Shown here piece by piece: positions 26,004-32,416 of a DNA stretch of 32,416 nucleotides. Numbering within the stretch: the stretch's first letter is position 1; each line of letters begins with the position of its first letter. Origin of the DNA: Candidatus Segatella albertsiae (GTDB lineage: Bacteria; Bacteroidota; Bacteroidia; Bacteroidales; Bacteroidaceae); assembly GCA_002451555.1 (NCBI GenBank), contig DKCU01000114.1:5238-37653 (forward strand), given 5' to 3'. Below the pieces are notes generated by a model. It saw nothing but the letters and a program-made list of their open reading frames with translations. It searched no databases and had not been told where the DNA came from. The position numbers were made by a program, and so were the translations under genes.

Positions 26004-26960
26004 ATGAAAGCAAGATATTTGTTCCCAAAGGATTATATGGCAGACCCATCTGCCAATGTGTTTAACGGTCGCTTGTATGTCTATCCATCCCATGACTGGG
26101 ATAGTGGTGAGAGTTTCGACGATGATGGTGGTCACTTCCAGATGAAGGACTATCATGTGCTCTCGATGGATGACGTGATGAATGGCGATGTGACCGACCA
26201 CGGCGTGATTCTTGATGTGAAGGATGTGCCATGGGCAGAGAAGCAGATGTGGGATAACGATGTGGTGGAGAAAGATGGTAAGTACTATCTCATCTTCTCG
26301 GCAAAGGATTACAATGGCGTGTTCCACCTAGGTGTGGCTGTGGCAGATAAGCCAGAAGGTCCATTTGTTCCTAACGCCGACCCTATCCGCAAGTCTTACA
26401 GCATCGACCCTTGCGTGTTCAAGGATGATGATGGTAAGATATATTGTTATTTTGGTGGTATCTGGGGTGGTCAACTCCAGTGGTACAAGGACAACAAGGC
26501 ACTCAAGAATGAGCATCTTCCTGAAGGCAAGGAAGACCCACTGCCATCTCGTGTCGCCATGATGACCGATGATGTGCAGCAGTTTGCCGAGATGCCAAAG
26601 CCTGTTGTCATCGTTGACGAAGAAGGAAAAGTACTGCCAGCTGATGACCCACACCGCTTCTTCGAGGCTAGTTGGATGCACAAGTACAAGGGTAAGTATT
26701 ATTTCAGTTACTCTACGGGTGATACCCATCTTCTCTGTTATGCGGTAGGTGACAATCCATATGGTCCTTTCACCTACAAAGGTGTCATCTTGGAGCCGGT
26801 GGTGGGATGGACGACCCACCATAGTATCGTAGAATATAAGGGACAATGGTATCTTTTCCATCATGACTGTGTGCCATCGAATGATACAACCTGGCTTCGC
26901 AGTGTGAAGGTTGCCCCTCTCTTCTATGATGAGAATGACAATATATTATTGGTAAAATAG
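26004..26960 (+). CDS. GH43 beta-xylosidase / alpha-L-arabinofuranosidase, cytoplasmic
   Basis: The 318-residue protein lacks a signal peptide, so it should act in the cytoplasm on sugars brought in by the symporter two genes upstream. It is a single five-bladed GH43 propeller. The expected catalytic triad is visible: Asp14 in YMADPSANVF (general base), Asp135 in SIDPCVF (pKa modulator) and Glu221 in FFEASWMHKYKGKYYFSYS (acid). The sequence matches the short GH43 enzymes of xylan loci such as those of Prevotella and Bacteroides ovatus, which act as xylosidases with arabinofuranosidase side activity. Which activity dominates cannot be decided here. Confidence 0.93.
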   Translation: MKARYLFPKDYMADPSANVFNGRLYVYPSHDWDSGESFDDDGGHFQMKDYHVLSMDDVMNGDVTDHGVILDVKDVPWAEKQMWDNDVVEKDGKYYLIFSAKDYNGVFHLGVAVADKPEGPFVPNADPIRKSYSIDPCVFKDDDGKIYCYFGGIWGGQLQWYKDNKALKNEHLPEGKEDPLPSRVAMMTDDVQQFAEMPKPVVIVDEEGKVLPADDPHRFFEASWMHKYKGKYYFSYSTGDTHLLCYAVGDNPYGPFTYKGVILEPVVGWTTHHSIVEYKGQWYLFHHDCVPSNDTTWLRSVKVAPLFYDENDNILLVK

Positions 26961-27020
26961 ACTTTAGGTTTTATTTATTTTGACGAATAGTTGATACAAT
27001 GAGTTCATGTTAGTTTGGAC

Positions 27021-27056
27021 AAACAGCATCTTCGTGATGAAGATGCTGTTTTTTTT
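27021..27056 (+). terminator. Terminator after GH43
   Basis: Perfect arms 27021-27033 and 27039-27051 (AAACAGCATCTTC and its complement) are joined by the loop GTGAT and followed by a T run to 27056. It is a strong intrinsic terminator closing the symporter-GH10-GH43 unit. Confidence 0.92.
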
Positions 27057-27085
27057 GTAAATATGAATGTTTTTGTGTAATTTTG
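27055..27085 (+). promoter_or_regulatory. Promoter of the DUF5687 gene, overlapping the preceding terminator
   Basis: TTG at 27055-27057, a 20-nt spacer and TAATTTTG at 27078-27085. The -33 box is built from the last Ts of the GH43 terminator. Confidence 0.7.
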
Positions 27086-27114
27086 CACCCAGTAACCAAA
27101 TAACATCATAACTT

Positions 27115-28515
27115 ATGTTGAAATTACTGATTAGATTGTGGTGGTTGCAACAGCGTCGTAACTTCCGAAAACGTGATGCAGTAGTGGCGTGCTATCTCAT
27201 ATTTCTGTATGTGGTAGTAGGCGTGAGCTTTTTCCATGGTTTTACTCAGAGTGGGGAAATCTTGGACGGCGATAACTTGCCAGCAACGTTAGGCGCAGGC
27301 ATTGCCGTCGGTATGCTTGTTCCCGACATCTTCATGAAAATGGTCATGAAACGTGACATTACAGCGATGGATGACTATGTGAAATCTCGTCCAATTCCTG
27401 AGAAAATATGGAATCGTTTCCTTTTGACCACCAATCTGGTGAGCTTTTGGAATTATGTCTTGCCTGTTTTGGCACTTCCCGTATTCATCTATTTGCTTCC
27501 CTTGTGGCAAGTAGTTGTGAGTTTCTTTCTATTGCTTTCTCTGTCTTATATTGATGGAATCTATGTCACTTGCTATCGCAAGGCGACGGAGGTGATGCTC
27601 AAGTGGCCATTGGTTCTGGGGTGGATAGGTATGTTTGTCGTCTTGATAGGCTATTTGAGTCTAGCGTCCTTGTTTTCGGATGTGTTGGCATGGGTTGGAC
27701 TGTTCGTGCTGGCGGTCTTGGTCTTGGCAGGTCTTGTGTTCTACCTCTATCAACTGAAGATATATAATGAGCAGAAGCGCAAGGTTTCTAAGTTCCGTGG
27801 CTTTAGCCACATCAGTCTCTTTAGTTTGCAATATATTGGAACGTTGAGGGCGAAGCGTATTCGCAATATGGTCCTCTTGATTTCTGCCGTCTTTCTCTTT
27901 GATGCCTATATGTTCGCATTCTTGCCTTCCGAGGCTTCCCATGATTTTGGGGGAAAGACTGCCACCATCATGGTTTATGTTGTGGGAGCGATACTCTTGC
28001 CATCGGTGGTGCTATCCCAATGGACGTTTGGCATCGAGGCAAACTTCTTCCAAGGGTTGATGACGAAGCCTGTGCAAATCAAGCAGATGCTCCAGAATTG
28101 TTTCTATTTCAATGTGATGGTGAGTGGGGCGGCGATGTTGCTGACCCTTCCGTTCCTTTTCATGAATGTGGGGATAGGTTCTCAGGTGCTGGTCGCAGGT
28201 TTCTGTCTAGCGGTGTTTATCAATCTCTTCAACCTGCCGACCTGTCTGTTCTCCTCTCGCTTGGAGATATTCAGTGCCTCGATGTTTAGTATGCAAGGGG
28301 CGAACATGAAAATCAATCTTTTTGGCATCGCCTTCTTGGTGCCGCTGGGTGCTGTGGCAGGCATCTATTATCTCTTCGGTGAGACGATATGGTGTGTTTC
28401 TTGTATTGCCTTGGCACTGATGGCGGTGCTTGTCCACAAATGGTTTATCGGCAAGGTTGCTGCCCTGTTCTATAAGAATAGGTATAAGCGCATGGAGATG
28501 TTTATGGAAACATAG
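27115..28515 (+). CDS. DUF5687-family membrane protein, ABC permease-like
   Basis: The 466-residue integral membrane protein has about 10-12 hydrophobic segments (for example VVACYLIFLYVVVGVSFFHGF near 23-43 and AVFLFDAYMFAFL near 260). It matches the DUF5687 type found in Bacteroidota next to a single ABC ATPase, which indeed follows 88 bp downstream. The middle loop carries a cytoplasmic stretch rich in K/R (IYNEQKRKVSKFRG). The pair would form an exporter or a membrane-remodelling ABC complex, but the cargo is unknown. Its own promoter and the upstream terminator separate it from the xylan genes. Confidence 0.85.
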   Translation: MLKLLIRLWWLQQRRNFRKRDAVVACYLIFLYVVVGVSFFHGFTQSGEILDGDNLPATLGAGIAVGMLVPDIFMKMVMKRDITAMDDYVKSRPIPEKIWNRFLLTTNLVSFWNYVLPVLALPVFIYLLPLWQVVVSFFLLLSLSYIDGIYVTCYRKATEVMLKWPLVLGWIGMFVVLIGYLSLASLFSDVLAWVGLFVLAVLVLAGLVFYLYQLKIYNEQKRKVSKFRGFSHISLFSLQYIGTLRAKRIRNMVLLISAVFLFDAYMFAFLPSEASHDFGGKTATIMVYVVGAILLPSVVLSQWTFGIEANFFQGLMTKPVQIKQMLQNCFYFNVMVSGAAMLLTLPFLFMNVGIGSQVLVAGFCLAVFINLFNLPTCLFSSRLEIFSASMFSMQGANMKINLFGIAFLVPLGAVAGIYYLFGETIWCVSCIALALMAVLVHKWFIGKVAALFYKNRYKRMEMFMET

Positions 28516-28603
28516 GGTAAGTGAAGAGTGAAGAACGAAGAGTGAAGAATTCTCTTGCTCTTTTAGATGATATATAATAAAATACAGGTAATACAGAGAA
28601 AAA
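28516..28603 (+). other. Gap with AGTGAAGAA-type direct repeats
   Basis: Short GTGAAGA/CGAAGA repeats at about 28520-28550 (GTGAAGAGTGAAGAACGAAG) run into GAATTCTC. I recall similar GAAGAGTGAAGA tracts as common intergenic filler in Prevotella and Bacteroides. No promoter is evident, so the ATPase is probably co-transcribed with the permease. Confidence 0.4.
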
Positions 28604-29314
28604 ATGGATATAAGAATACAAAAACTGAAGAAGATATATAATGGTAATGTTGTGCTCGATATTGACAACTTGCATATAGAAAAGGGTGAACTCATCGGGC
28701 TTGTGGGGAATAATGGTGCTGGTAAAACCACCTTGCTCCGTCTCATTCTCGACCTCATTCAAGCGGATGAAGGTTTTGTGGAGAGTAACGGGCAGAAGGT
28801 CAACGAAAGTGAGGCTTGGAAGGAATATACGGGTAGCTATATAGATGGCCGTTTCCTCATAGACTTCCTTACTCCCGAGGAATACTTCGATTTCATCGCA
28901 GAAGTCTATCATGTTGACGATGAAACTTTGAAGGAGCGTTTGGCGCAGTTCGAAGGTTTTATGCACGATGAAATCATGGGAACGAAGAAGTATCTCCGTG
29001 ATTTCTCACAGGGCAATCGACAGAAGATAGGCATCATCGGAGCGATGATTATCCAGCCGAAGGTTCTCCTGCTGGATGAGCCATTCAACTACCTTGACCC
29101 TTCCTCGCAGATGAGCATCGCCCACATGATACAGCGCATCTGCAAGGAGCAGGGTACTACAGTCATCATCTCCAGTCACAACCTCAGCTTCGTCGCCGAC
29201 ATTTCCTCCCGCATCCTCTTGTTGGAGAAAGGAAAGATGGTGAAGGACTTGCAGAATGTCGATGGCGCAGCCATTGCCGAACTGAATGAGTATTTCGGGA
29301 TTCAAGCAGAATAG
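28604..29314 (+). CDS. ABC transporter ATP-binding protein
   Basis: The 236-residue nucleotide-binding subunit contains Walker A GNNGAGKTT (about 36-44), a signature motif in atypical form DFSQGNRQKIGI (about 130-141), Walker B VLLLDEPFNYLDP (about 150-162) and the switch His in ISSHNLSF (about 187-194). It follows the DUF5687 permease and would power it. The QGNRQK signature instead of SGGQ-R is common in drug/antibiotic-type and gliding-type Bacteroidota ABC ATPases. The substrate is not predictable. Confidence 0.93.
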   Translation: MDIRIQKLKKIYNGNVVLDIDNLHIEKGELIGLVGNNGAGKTTLLRLILDLIQADEGFVESNGQKVNESEAWKEYTGSYIDGRFLIDFLTPEEYFDFIAEVYHVDDETLKERLAQFEGFMHDEIMGTKKYLRDFSQGNRQKIGIIGAMIIQPKVLLLDEPFNYLDPSSQMSIAHMIQRICKEQGTTVIISSHNLSFVADISSRILLLEKGKMVKDLQNVDGAAIAELNEYFGIQAE

Positions 29315-29353
29315 ACAGCCTAGAAAATAGCATTCATTGGTATTCCTTATTCT

Positions 29354-29557
29354 CTATAAGACGGAAGTTTTTGTCTTTCCTTCAATTCTCAGATTGCCAT
29401 CATGTTTTATCTTCTTCCCATAATCAAAAGTATAACTAACTGAAAGGGACACATAACGTCTATCCCAAGGTCTGCTCTGATAAGTATAGCTATCAATATT
29501 GTCAGAGAAACGAGTCATGTTAGAACTACTTCGCATATACCCCTTACCTTGGCGCAT
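29354..29557 (-). pseudogene. C-terminal remnant of an outer-membrane beta-barrel protein
   Basis: About 60 residues on the minus strand end like a Bacteroidota TonB-receptor-type barrel: NMTRFSDNIDSYTYQSRPWD followed by RRYVSLSVSYTFDYGKK and a short polar tail. The full-length family has several hundred residues; everything upstream is missing. The frame meets a stop just before its only ATG at 29557, and there is no ribosome binding site. The 5' end runs directly into the tail of an ABC exporter gene on the other strand, so this is one side of a recombination scar. Confidence 0.7.
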
Positions 29558-29701
29558 CGCCTAAGTACGGTGAAAAATGCTGACCAAATCATCGTGTTAG
29601 ACCATGGCAAGGTAGTGGAAGTGGGCAACCACGAATCGCTCACAGCAAAACGTGGTGCTTACTATGGTTTGGTGAAAAACCAGTTGGAACTGGGAAATTA
29701 A
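29543..29701 (+). pseudogene. C-terminal remnant of a bacteriocin-type ABC exporter
   Basis: The plus-strand frame reads LTLAHRLSTVKNADQIIVLD, then HGKVVEVGNHESL and a tail ending NQLELGN. This is the final H-loop and D-x-G-K-V-V-E-x-G segment of an ABC exporter ATPase, in the style of C39-peptidase bacteriocin transporters. The preceding several hundred residues, including Walker A and B, are absent, and no start codon fits. Six bases later an ATG (29707) opens a 24-codon stub, MKNIRKDIRCVW..., perhaps the trace of the next gene (HlyD-like adaptors usually follow such exporters). The family call is strong from the motif; the operon context is inference. Confidence 0.75.
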
Positions 29702-29814
29702 GTCAGATGAAGAATATAAGAAAGGATATAAGGTGCGTATGGCTTGGCATTACCTTTTTGGTTAAATATCAAAAATTATGAATGTATTTCTAATAAGAGT
29801 ATTTATAATTTTTG

Positions 29815-29822
29815 TAACTTTG
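29815..29822 (+). promoter_or_regulatory. -7 element upstream of trmB
   Basis: TAACTTTG lies 27 bp before the trmB ATG. No TTG is found at the expected distance. The 113 bp between the exporter stub and this site is otherwise AT-rich non-coding DNA. Confidence 0.5.
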
Positions 29823-29848
29823 TAGCCCAAAAGTAATAAGAATATTCA

Positions 29849-30619
29849 ATGAGCAAAGGAAAATTAGCTAAGTTTGCGGATATGGAGCGCTTCGAGAATG
29901 TGTTTCAGTATCCTTATAGTGTGGTGGATGACGTGCCTTTCGACATGAAGGGCAAGTGGCGTGAGATGTATTTCCACAACGATAATCCTATCGTCTTGGA
30001 GTTGGGTTGTGGCAAGGGTGAATATACCGTGGAACTTGCCAAGCTCTATCCTGAGATGAACTTCATCGGTGTCGATATCAAGGGCGCTCGTATGTGGACG
30101 GGTGCCAAGAAGGCGATAGAGGAAGGTCAGAAGAATGTGGCTTTCCTCCGTACCAATATCGAAATCATCGACCGCTTCTTCGCCGAGGACGAAGTGCAGG
30201 AGATATGGCTCACCTTCTCCGATCCTCAGATGAAGAACCCTCGCAAGCGTCTTACCTCCACTTACTTTATGAATCGCTACCGCCACTTCCTTGTAGATGG
30301 CGGTATCATCCATCTGAAGACGGACTCCAATTTCCTCTTCACTTACACCACTTATATGGTGGATGGCAACCATTTGCCTGTGCTCTTCCGCACCGAAGAC
30401 CTCTATCACCAAGAGGGCATCGACGAGGAGACCCGCAAGATTCTTTCCATCCAGACCTACTACGAGAGCATGTGGATAGAGCGTGGATTGAACATCAAGT
30501 ACCAGAAGTTCGCTTTGCCTCGTGAGGGAGAGTTGGTGGAGCCTGATGTGGAGATTCCTTTGGATGATTATCGCAGTTATCGCAGAGACAAGAGAAGCTC
30601 GAAGGAAACGGCGAAGTAA
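29849..30619 (+). CDS. trmB: tRNA (guanine-N7-)-methyltransferase
   Basis: This enzyme transfers a methyl group from S-adenosylmethionine to N7 of G46 in the tRNA variable loop, in the cytoplasm. The 256-residue length is normal. The SAM-binding motif I is VLELGCGKGEYTVELAKLYP (about 50-70), motif II FIGVDIKGAR (about 73-82), and the catalytic region IWLTFSDPQMKNPRKRLTS (about 125-143) corresponds to the family FPDPWPKKRH-K-R motif in a form common in Bacteroidota. It stands alone between gene remnants and a terminator, as a housekeeping gene beside a rearranged stretch. Confidence 0.94.
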   Translation: MSKGKLAKFADMERFENVFQYPYSVVDDVPFDMKGKWREMYFHNDNPIVLELGCGKGEYTVELAKLYPEMNFIGVDIKGARMWTGAKKAIEEGQKNVAFLRTNIEIIDRFFAEDEVQEIWLTFSDPQMKNPRKRLTSTYFMNRYRHFLVDGGIIHLKTDSNFLFTYTTYMVDGNHLPVLFRTEDLYHQEGIDEETRKILSIQTYYESMWIERGLNIKYQKFALPREGELVEPDVEIPLDDYRSYRRDKRSSKETAK

Positions 30620-30680
30620 CTTATTCGTAGGATGGATTGCTGTGAGTTTAGTCTTCTCATGTGAATGCATCCATACTGTT

Positions 30681-30716
30681 AGAACCTGTTCTTGTTAGTG
30701 CAAGAACAGGTTCTTT
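30681..30716 (+). terminator. Terminator after trmB
   Basis: Fourteen-base perfect arms (AGAACCTGTTCTTG at 30681-30694 and its complement at 30701-30714) with a six-base loop TTAGTG, followed by TTT. A second T-rich tract comes at 30735. Confidence 0.88.
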
Positions 30717-30748
30717 ATGTTGCAAGAATAAGCTTTTTTATGTTGTTT

Positions 30749-30836
30749 GGCGATTGCCGTCACACTTGCTGGCGATTGTCAGTAATGTTTTTGGCAATTG
30801 TCAGTAGATTGTTTGGCGGTCGCCAAACAATCGTTA
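30749..30836 (+). repeat. Four-unit 22-bp periodic array with terminal palindrome
   Basis: Units start with GGCGATTG (30749), GGCGATTG (30771), GGCAATTG (30793) and GGCGGTCG (30815), exactly 22 bp apart. Units two and three share GGC-ATTGTCAGTA. The end forms a palindrome of 12-base arms, GATTGTTTGGCG (30807-30818) and its complement (30821-30832), separated by only GT. There is no gene here; a 70-codon frame that crosses the array is an artefact. Confidence 0.65.
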
Positions 30837-31064
30837 AATACGCTTTTCTTCGGTTGTATAACTTATTTTCTTCTCTTCGTATTGCTTGTAATTCTGATAA
30901 GTAAATCAAAGAGAATGCATGATACAATGCTTTCGACGGCGCCCCAACTATGTATGCATAGAGCTGAATGTATAGGCTTGAAATGAAAGAAGAATGATTT
31001 TGAATCTTATTGGAATGGTGTATTTCTTGTTAATATTTATGTGATATTATGTAATCAAACCAAA
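30837..31064. other. AT-rich intergenic stretch with no gene recognised
   Basis: Only short unsupported frames occur. I see no tRNA, conserved hairpin or clear promoter between the 22-bp array and the hairpin at 31065. Confidence 0.4.
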
Positions 31065-31103
31065 AAAATAAGGTGGAAAGGCTTGGTGTTTCCACCTTAT
31101 TTT
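31065..31103. terminator. Bidirectional hairpin upstream of GH3
   Basis: Fifteen-base perfect arms at 31065-31079 (AAAATAAGGTGGAAA) and 31089-31103 with a nine-base loop. T-rich sequence follows on the plus strand and precedes it as A-rich sequence, so it can work both ways. Its loop carries the -33 box of the GH3 promoter. Confidence 0.75.
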
Positions 31104-31113
31104 ATTATATTTG
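31083..31113 (+). promoter_or_regulatory. Promoter of GH3, -33 box inside a hairpin loop
   Basis: TTG at 31083-31085, a 20-nt spacer and TATATTTG at 31106-31113, 65 bp before the ATG at 31179. The -33 box is in the loop and the spacer covers the right arm of the hairpin. Confidence 0.65.
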
Positions 31114-31178
31114 CACCAAGTTTTAGAATGAATGATAAGCCTAAAGAATAGAATGATAACTAACAAAACAACTAAAAT

Positions 31179-32416
31179 ATGAACTACAAGAAACTCGCTC
31201 TTACCGTTGCGGCAGGAGCATTAGCAACAACAATGATGGCGCAGGCTGCACCTAAACTAAATGCAAACAATATTGAAGAAGTACTCAAGGCGATGACCTT
31301 GGAGGAGAAAGCCCAGCTCTTGGTGGGCGGTGGCAATGATGGATTCGTGGGCAGTGGCGCTATGCTCGGACATCAGAAGAAGTTCGTGCCGGGAGCTGCT
31401 GGAACAACTGTCGGTATCCCACGCCTTGGCATCCCTGCCACTGTGCAGTGTGATGGTCCTGCTGGCGTGCATATTGATACCCATCGTGATGGTGACAGTC
31501 GTACTTACTATGCCACGGGTTTCCCTATCGGAACTTGCTTGGCATCTACCTGGAACACCGAATTGATGCAAAACGTAGGCAAGGCCATCGGTAACGAGAC
31601 CTTGGAGTATGGCTGTGACGTCGTGCTCGGTCCGGGTATGAACCTGCATCGCAATCCACTTTGCGGTCGTAACTTTGAGTATTACTCAGAAGATCCTGTC
31701 ATGACGGGCTTGATGGGTACAGCCTTTGTAAATGGTGTGCAGAGCCAGGGAGTGGGTGTGAGTGCCAAGCACTTCGCCGTGAACTCACAGGAAACCCAAC
31801 GTACTCATATCGACGAGCGAGTAAGTCAGCGTGCGCTTCGTGAATTGTACTTGAAAGGTTTCGAGATGATGGTTCGCAAGAGCAATCCTTGGACTATCAT
31901 GTCCTCTTATAACAAGGTGAATGGTGTCTATGCACAGGGTAACAAGGGACTCTTGACAGATATTCTCCGAAACGACTGGGGATTCAAGGGTATCGTGGAG
32001 ACCGACTGGATTGGTATTCGCGAGGACTTGCCTGTAAGCCAAGAGGTAGCGGCTGGCAACGACTTGATGATGCCTGGTTATCCAGCACAGGTGGAAGCTA
32101 TCGTAAAAGCTGTGAAAGACGGAAAACTCGACATTGCCGATGTAGATAGAAACGTTCGACGTATGCTTGAATACATCGTGAAGACTCCTCGTTTCAAGGG
32201 ATATAAATATAGTGGCGAACCTGACTTGAAGGCTCATGCCGCCATCACTCGCCAGAGCAGTACCGAGGGTATGGTACTCTTGAAGAACGACAATGCGCTT
32301 CCTATCAAAAACTTGAAGACCGTGGCTCTCTTCGGTGTCAATTCCTACGACTTCCTATCGGGTGGCCTCGGTAGTGGCGCTGTCAACGTAGGTTACTCTG
32401 TGGATATGGTGACAGG
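31179..32416 (+). CDS. GH3 family beta-glucosidase/beta-xylosidase, 5' part
   Basis: The gene starts at ATG 31179 (MNYKKLALTVAAG) and runs off the window without a stop, so only about 412 residues are seen; GH3 enzymes of this kind are usually 700-900. A signal peptide ends near MMA-Q (about residue 21), which points to the periplasm. GH3 N-terminal domain features are MTLEEKAQLLVGG (39-51), CDGPAGVH (91-98), GPGMNLHRNPLCGRNFEYYSEDP (151-173), SAKHFAVN with the Lys-His pair at 197-198, and GIVETDW with nucleophile Asp276. The second domain begins near 325 (STEGMVLLKND). It could split xylobiose or cello-oligosaccharides; family reading alone does not decide. Confidence 0.94.
   Translation, partial: MNYKKLALTVAAGALATTMMAQAAPKLNANNIEEVLKAMTLEEKAQLLVGGGNDGFVGSGAMLGHQKKFVPGAAGTTVGIPRLGIPATVQCDGPAGVHIDTHRDGDSRTYYATGFPIGTCLASTWNTELMQNVGKAIGNETLEYGCDVVLGPGMNLHRNPLCGRNFEYYSEDPVMTGLMGTAFVNGVQSQGVGVSAKHFAVNSQETQRTHIDERVSQRALRELYLKGFEMMVRKSNPWTIMSSYNKVNGVYAQGNKGLLTDILRNDWGFKGIVETDWIGIREDLPVSQEVAAGNDLMMPGYPAQVEAIVKAVKDGKLDIADVDRNVRRMLEYIVKTPRFKGYKYSGEPDLKAHAAITRQSSTEGMVLLKNDNALPIKNLKTVALFGVNSYDFLSGGLGSGAVNVGYSVDMVT

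Noticed and set aside
29864..30670. Minus-strand open frame of 268 codons opposite trmB
   Set aside because: The trmB frame has all methyltransferase motifs; the reverse frame has none and no promoter.
30749..30836. CRISPR array
   Set aside because: Units are adjacent 22-bp repeats without separate unique spacers, and no cas genes are present.
30692..30904. Plus-strand frame of 70 codons after trmB
   Set aside because: It runs through the trmB terminator arm and the 22-bp repeat array and has no ribosome binding site.

Overview
The window looks like a chromosomal segment of a gut or rumen Bacteroidota, most likely the Prevotella/Segatella group. The basis is the pair of SusC/SusD systems, a hybrid two-component regulator, lipoproteins with an SDDDD surface-export signal, and repeated Bacteroidota-type promoters (TTG, about 20 nt, then TAnnTTTG). 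No rRNA, tRNA, CRISPR array or intact insertion sequence was seen.

Layout. (1) 123-5943, plus strand: SusC, SusD and a surface lipoprotein, ending at a strong hairpin terminator. The upstream part of this locus lies outside the window. (2) 6023-7620: a small accessory island between two convergent glycan operons. It holds an Abi_2/HEPN gene on the minus strand, a structured element with its own plus-strand promoter and terminator-like 3' end lying antisense to the abi leader, a 47-residue ORF with a textbook promoter and ribosome binding site, and remnants of broken genes. (3) 22771-7621, minus strand: a xylan utilisation locus in the order hybrid two-component sensor, GH67 alpha-glucuronidase, SusC, SusD, surface glycan-binding protein, and a GH10 endoxylanase with two CBMs inserted in its catalytic domain. 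(4) 23035-26960, plus strand, divergent from the sensor: GPH-family sugar symporter, a second GH10 xylanase and a cytoplasmic GH43 xylosidase/arabinofuranosidase. (5) 27115-30619: DUF5687 permease and ABC ATPase, a junction of two decayed gene ends, and trmB. (6) 31179 to the window end: the 5' part of a GH3 glycosidase.

The xylan genes form a coherent pathway. The surface GH10 and the glycan-binding protein capture and cut xylan. SusC/SusD import oligosaccharides. GH67 removes (methyl)glucuronic acid and the second GH10 shortens chains, probably in the periplasm. The GPH symporter brings small products into the cytoplasm for GH43. The hybrid sensor probably reads xylo-oligosaccharides and activates the locus. 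GH3 may add a periplasmic beta-xylosidase or beta-glucosidase.

The most interesting part is the 6.7-7.6 kb island (HEPN gene plus antisense structured RNA). Next are two unrelated-looking four-unit arrays that both have a 22-nt period, candidate operator repeats at the symporter promoter, and two promoters built into the terminators of the preceding transcription units. All product names rest on reading motifs and recalling families; no database search was run.
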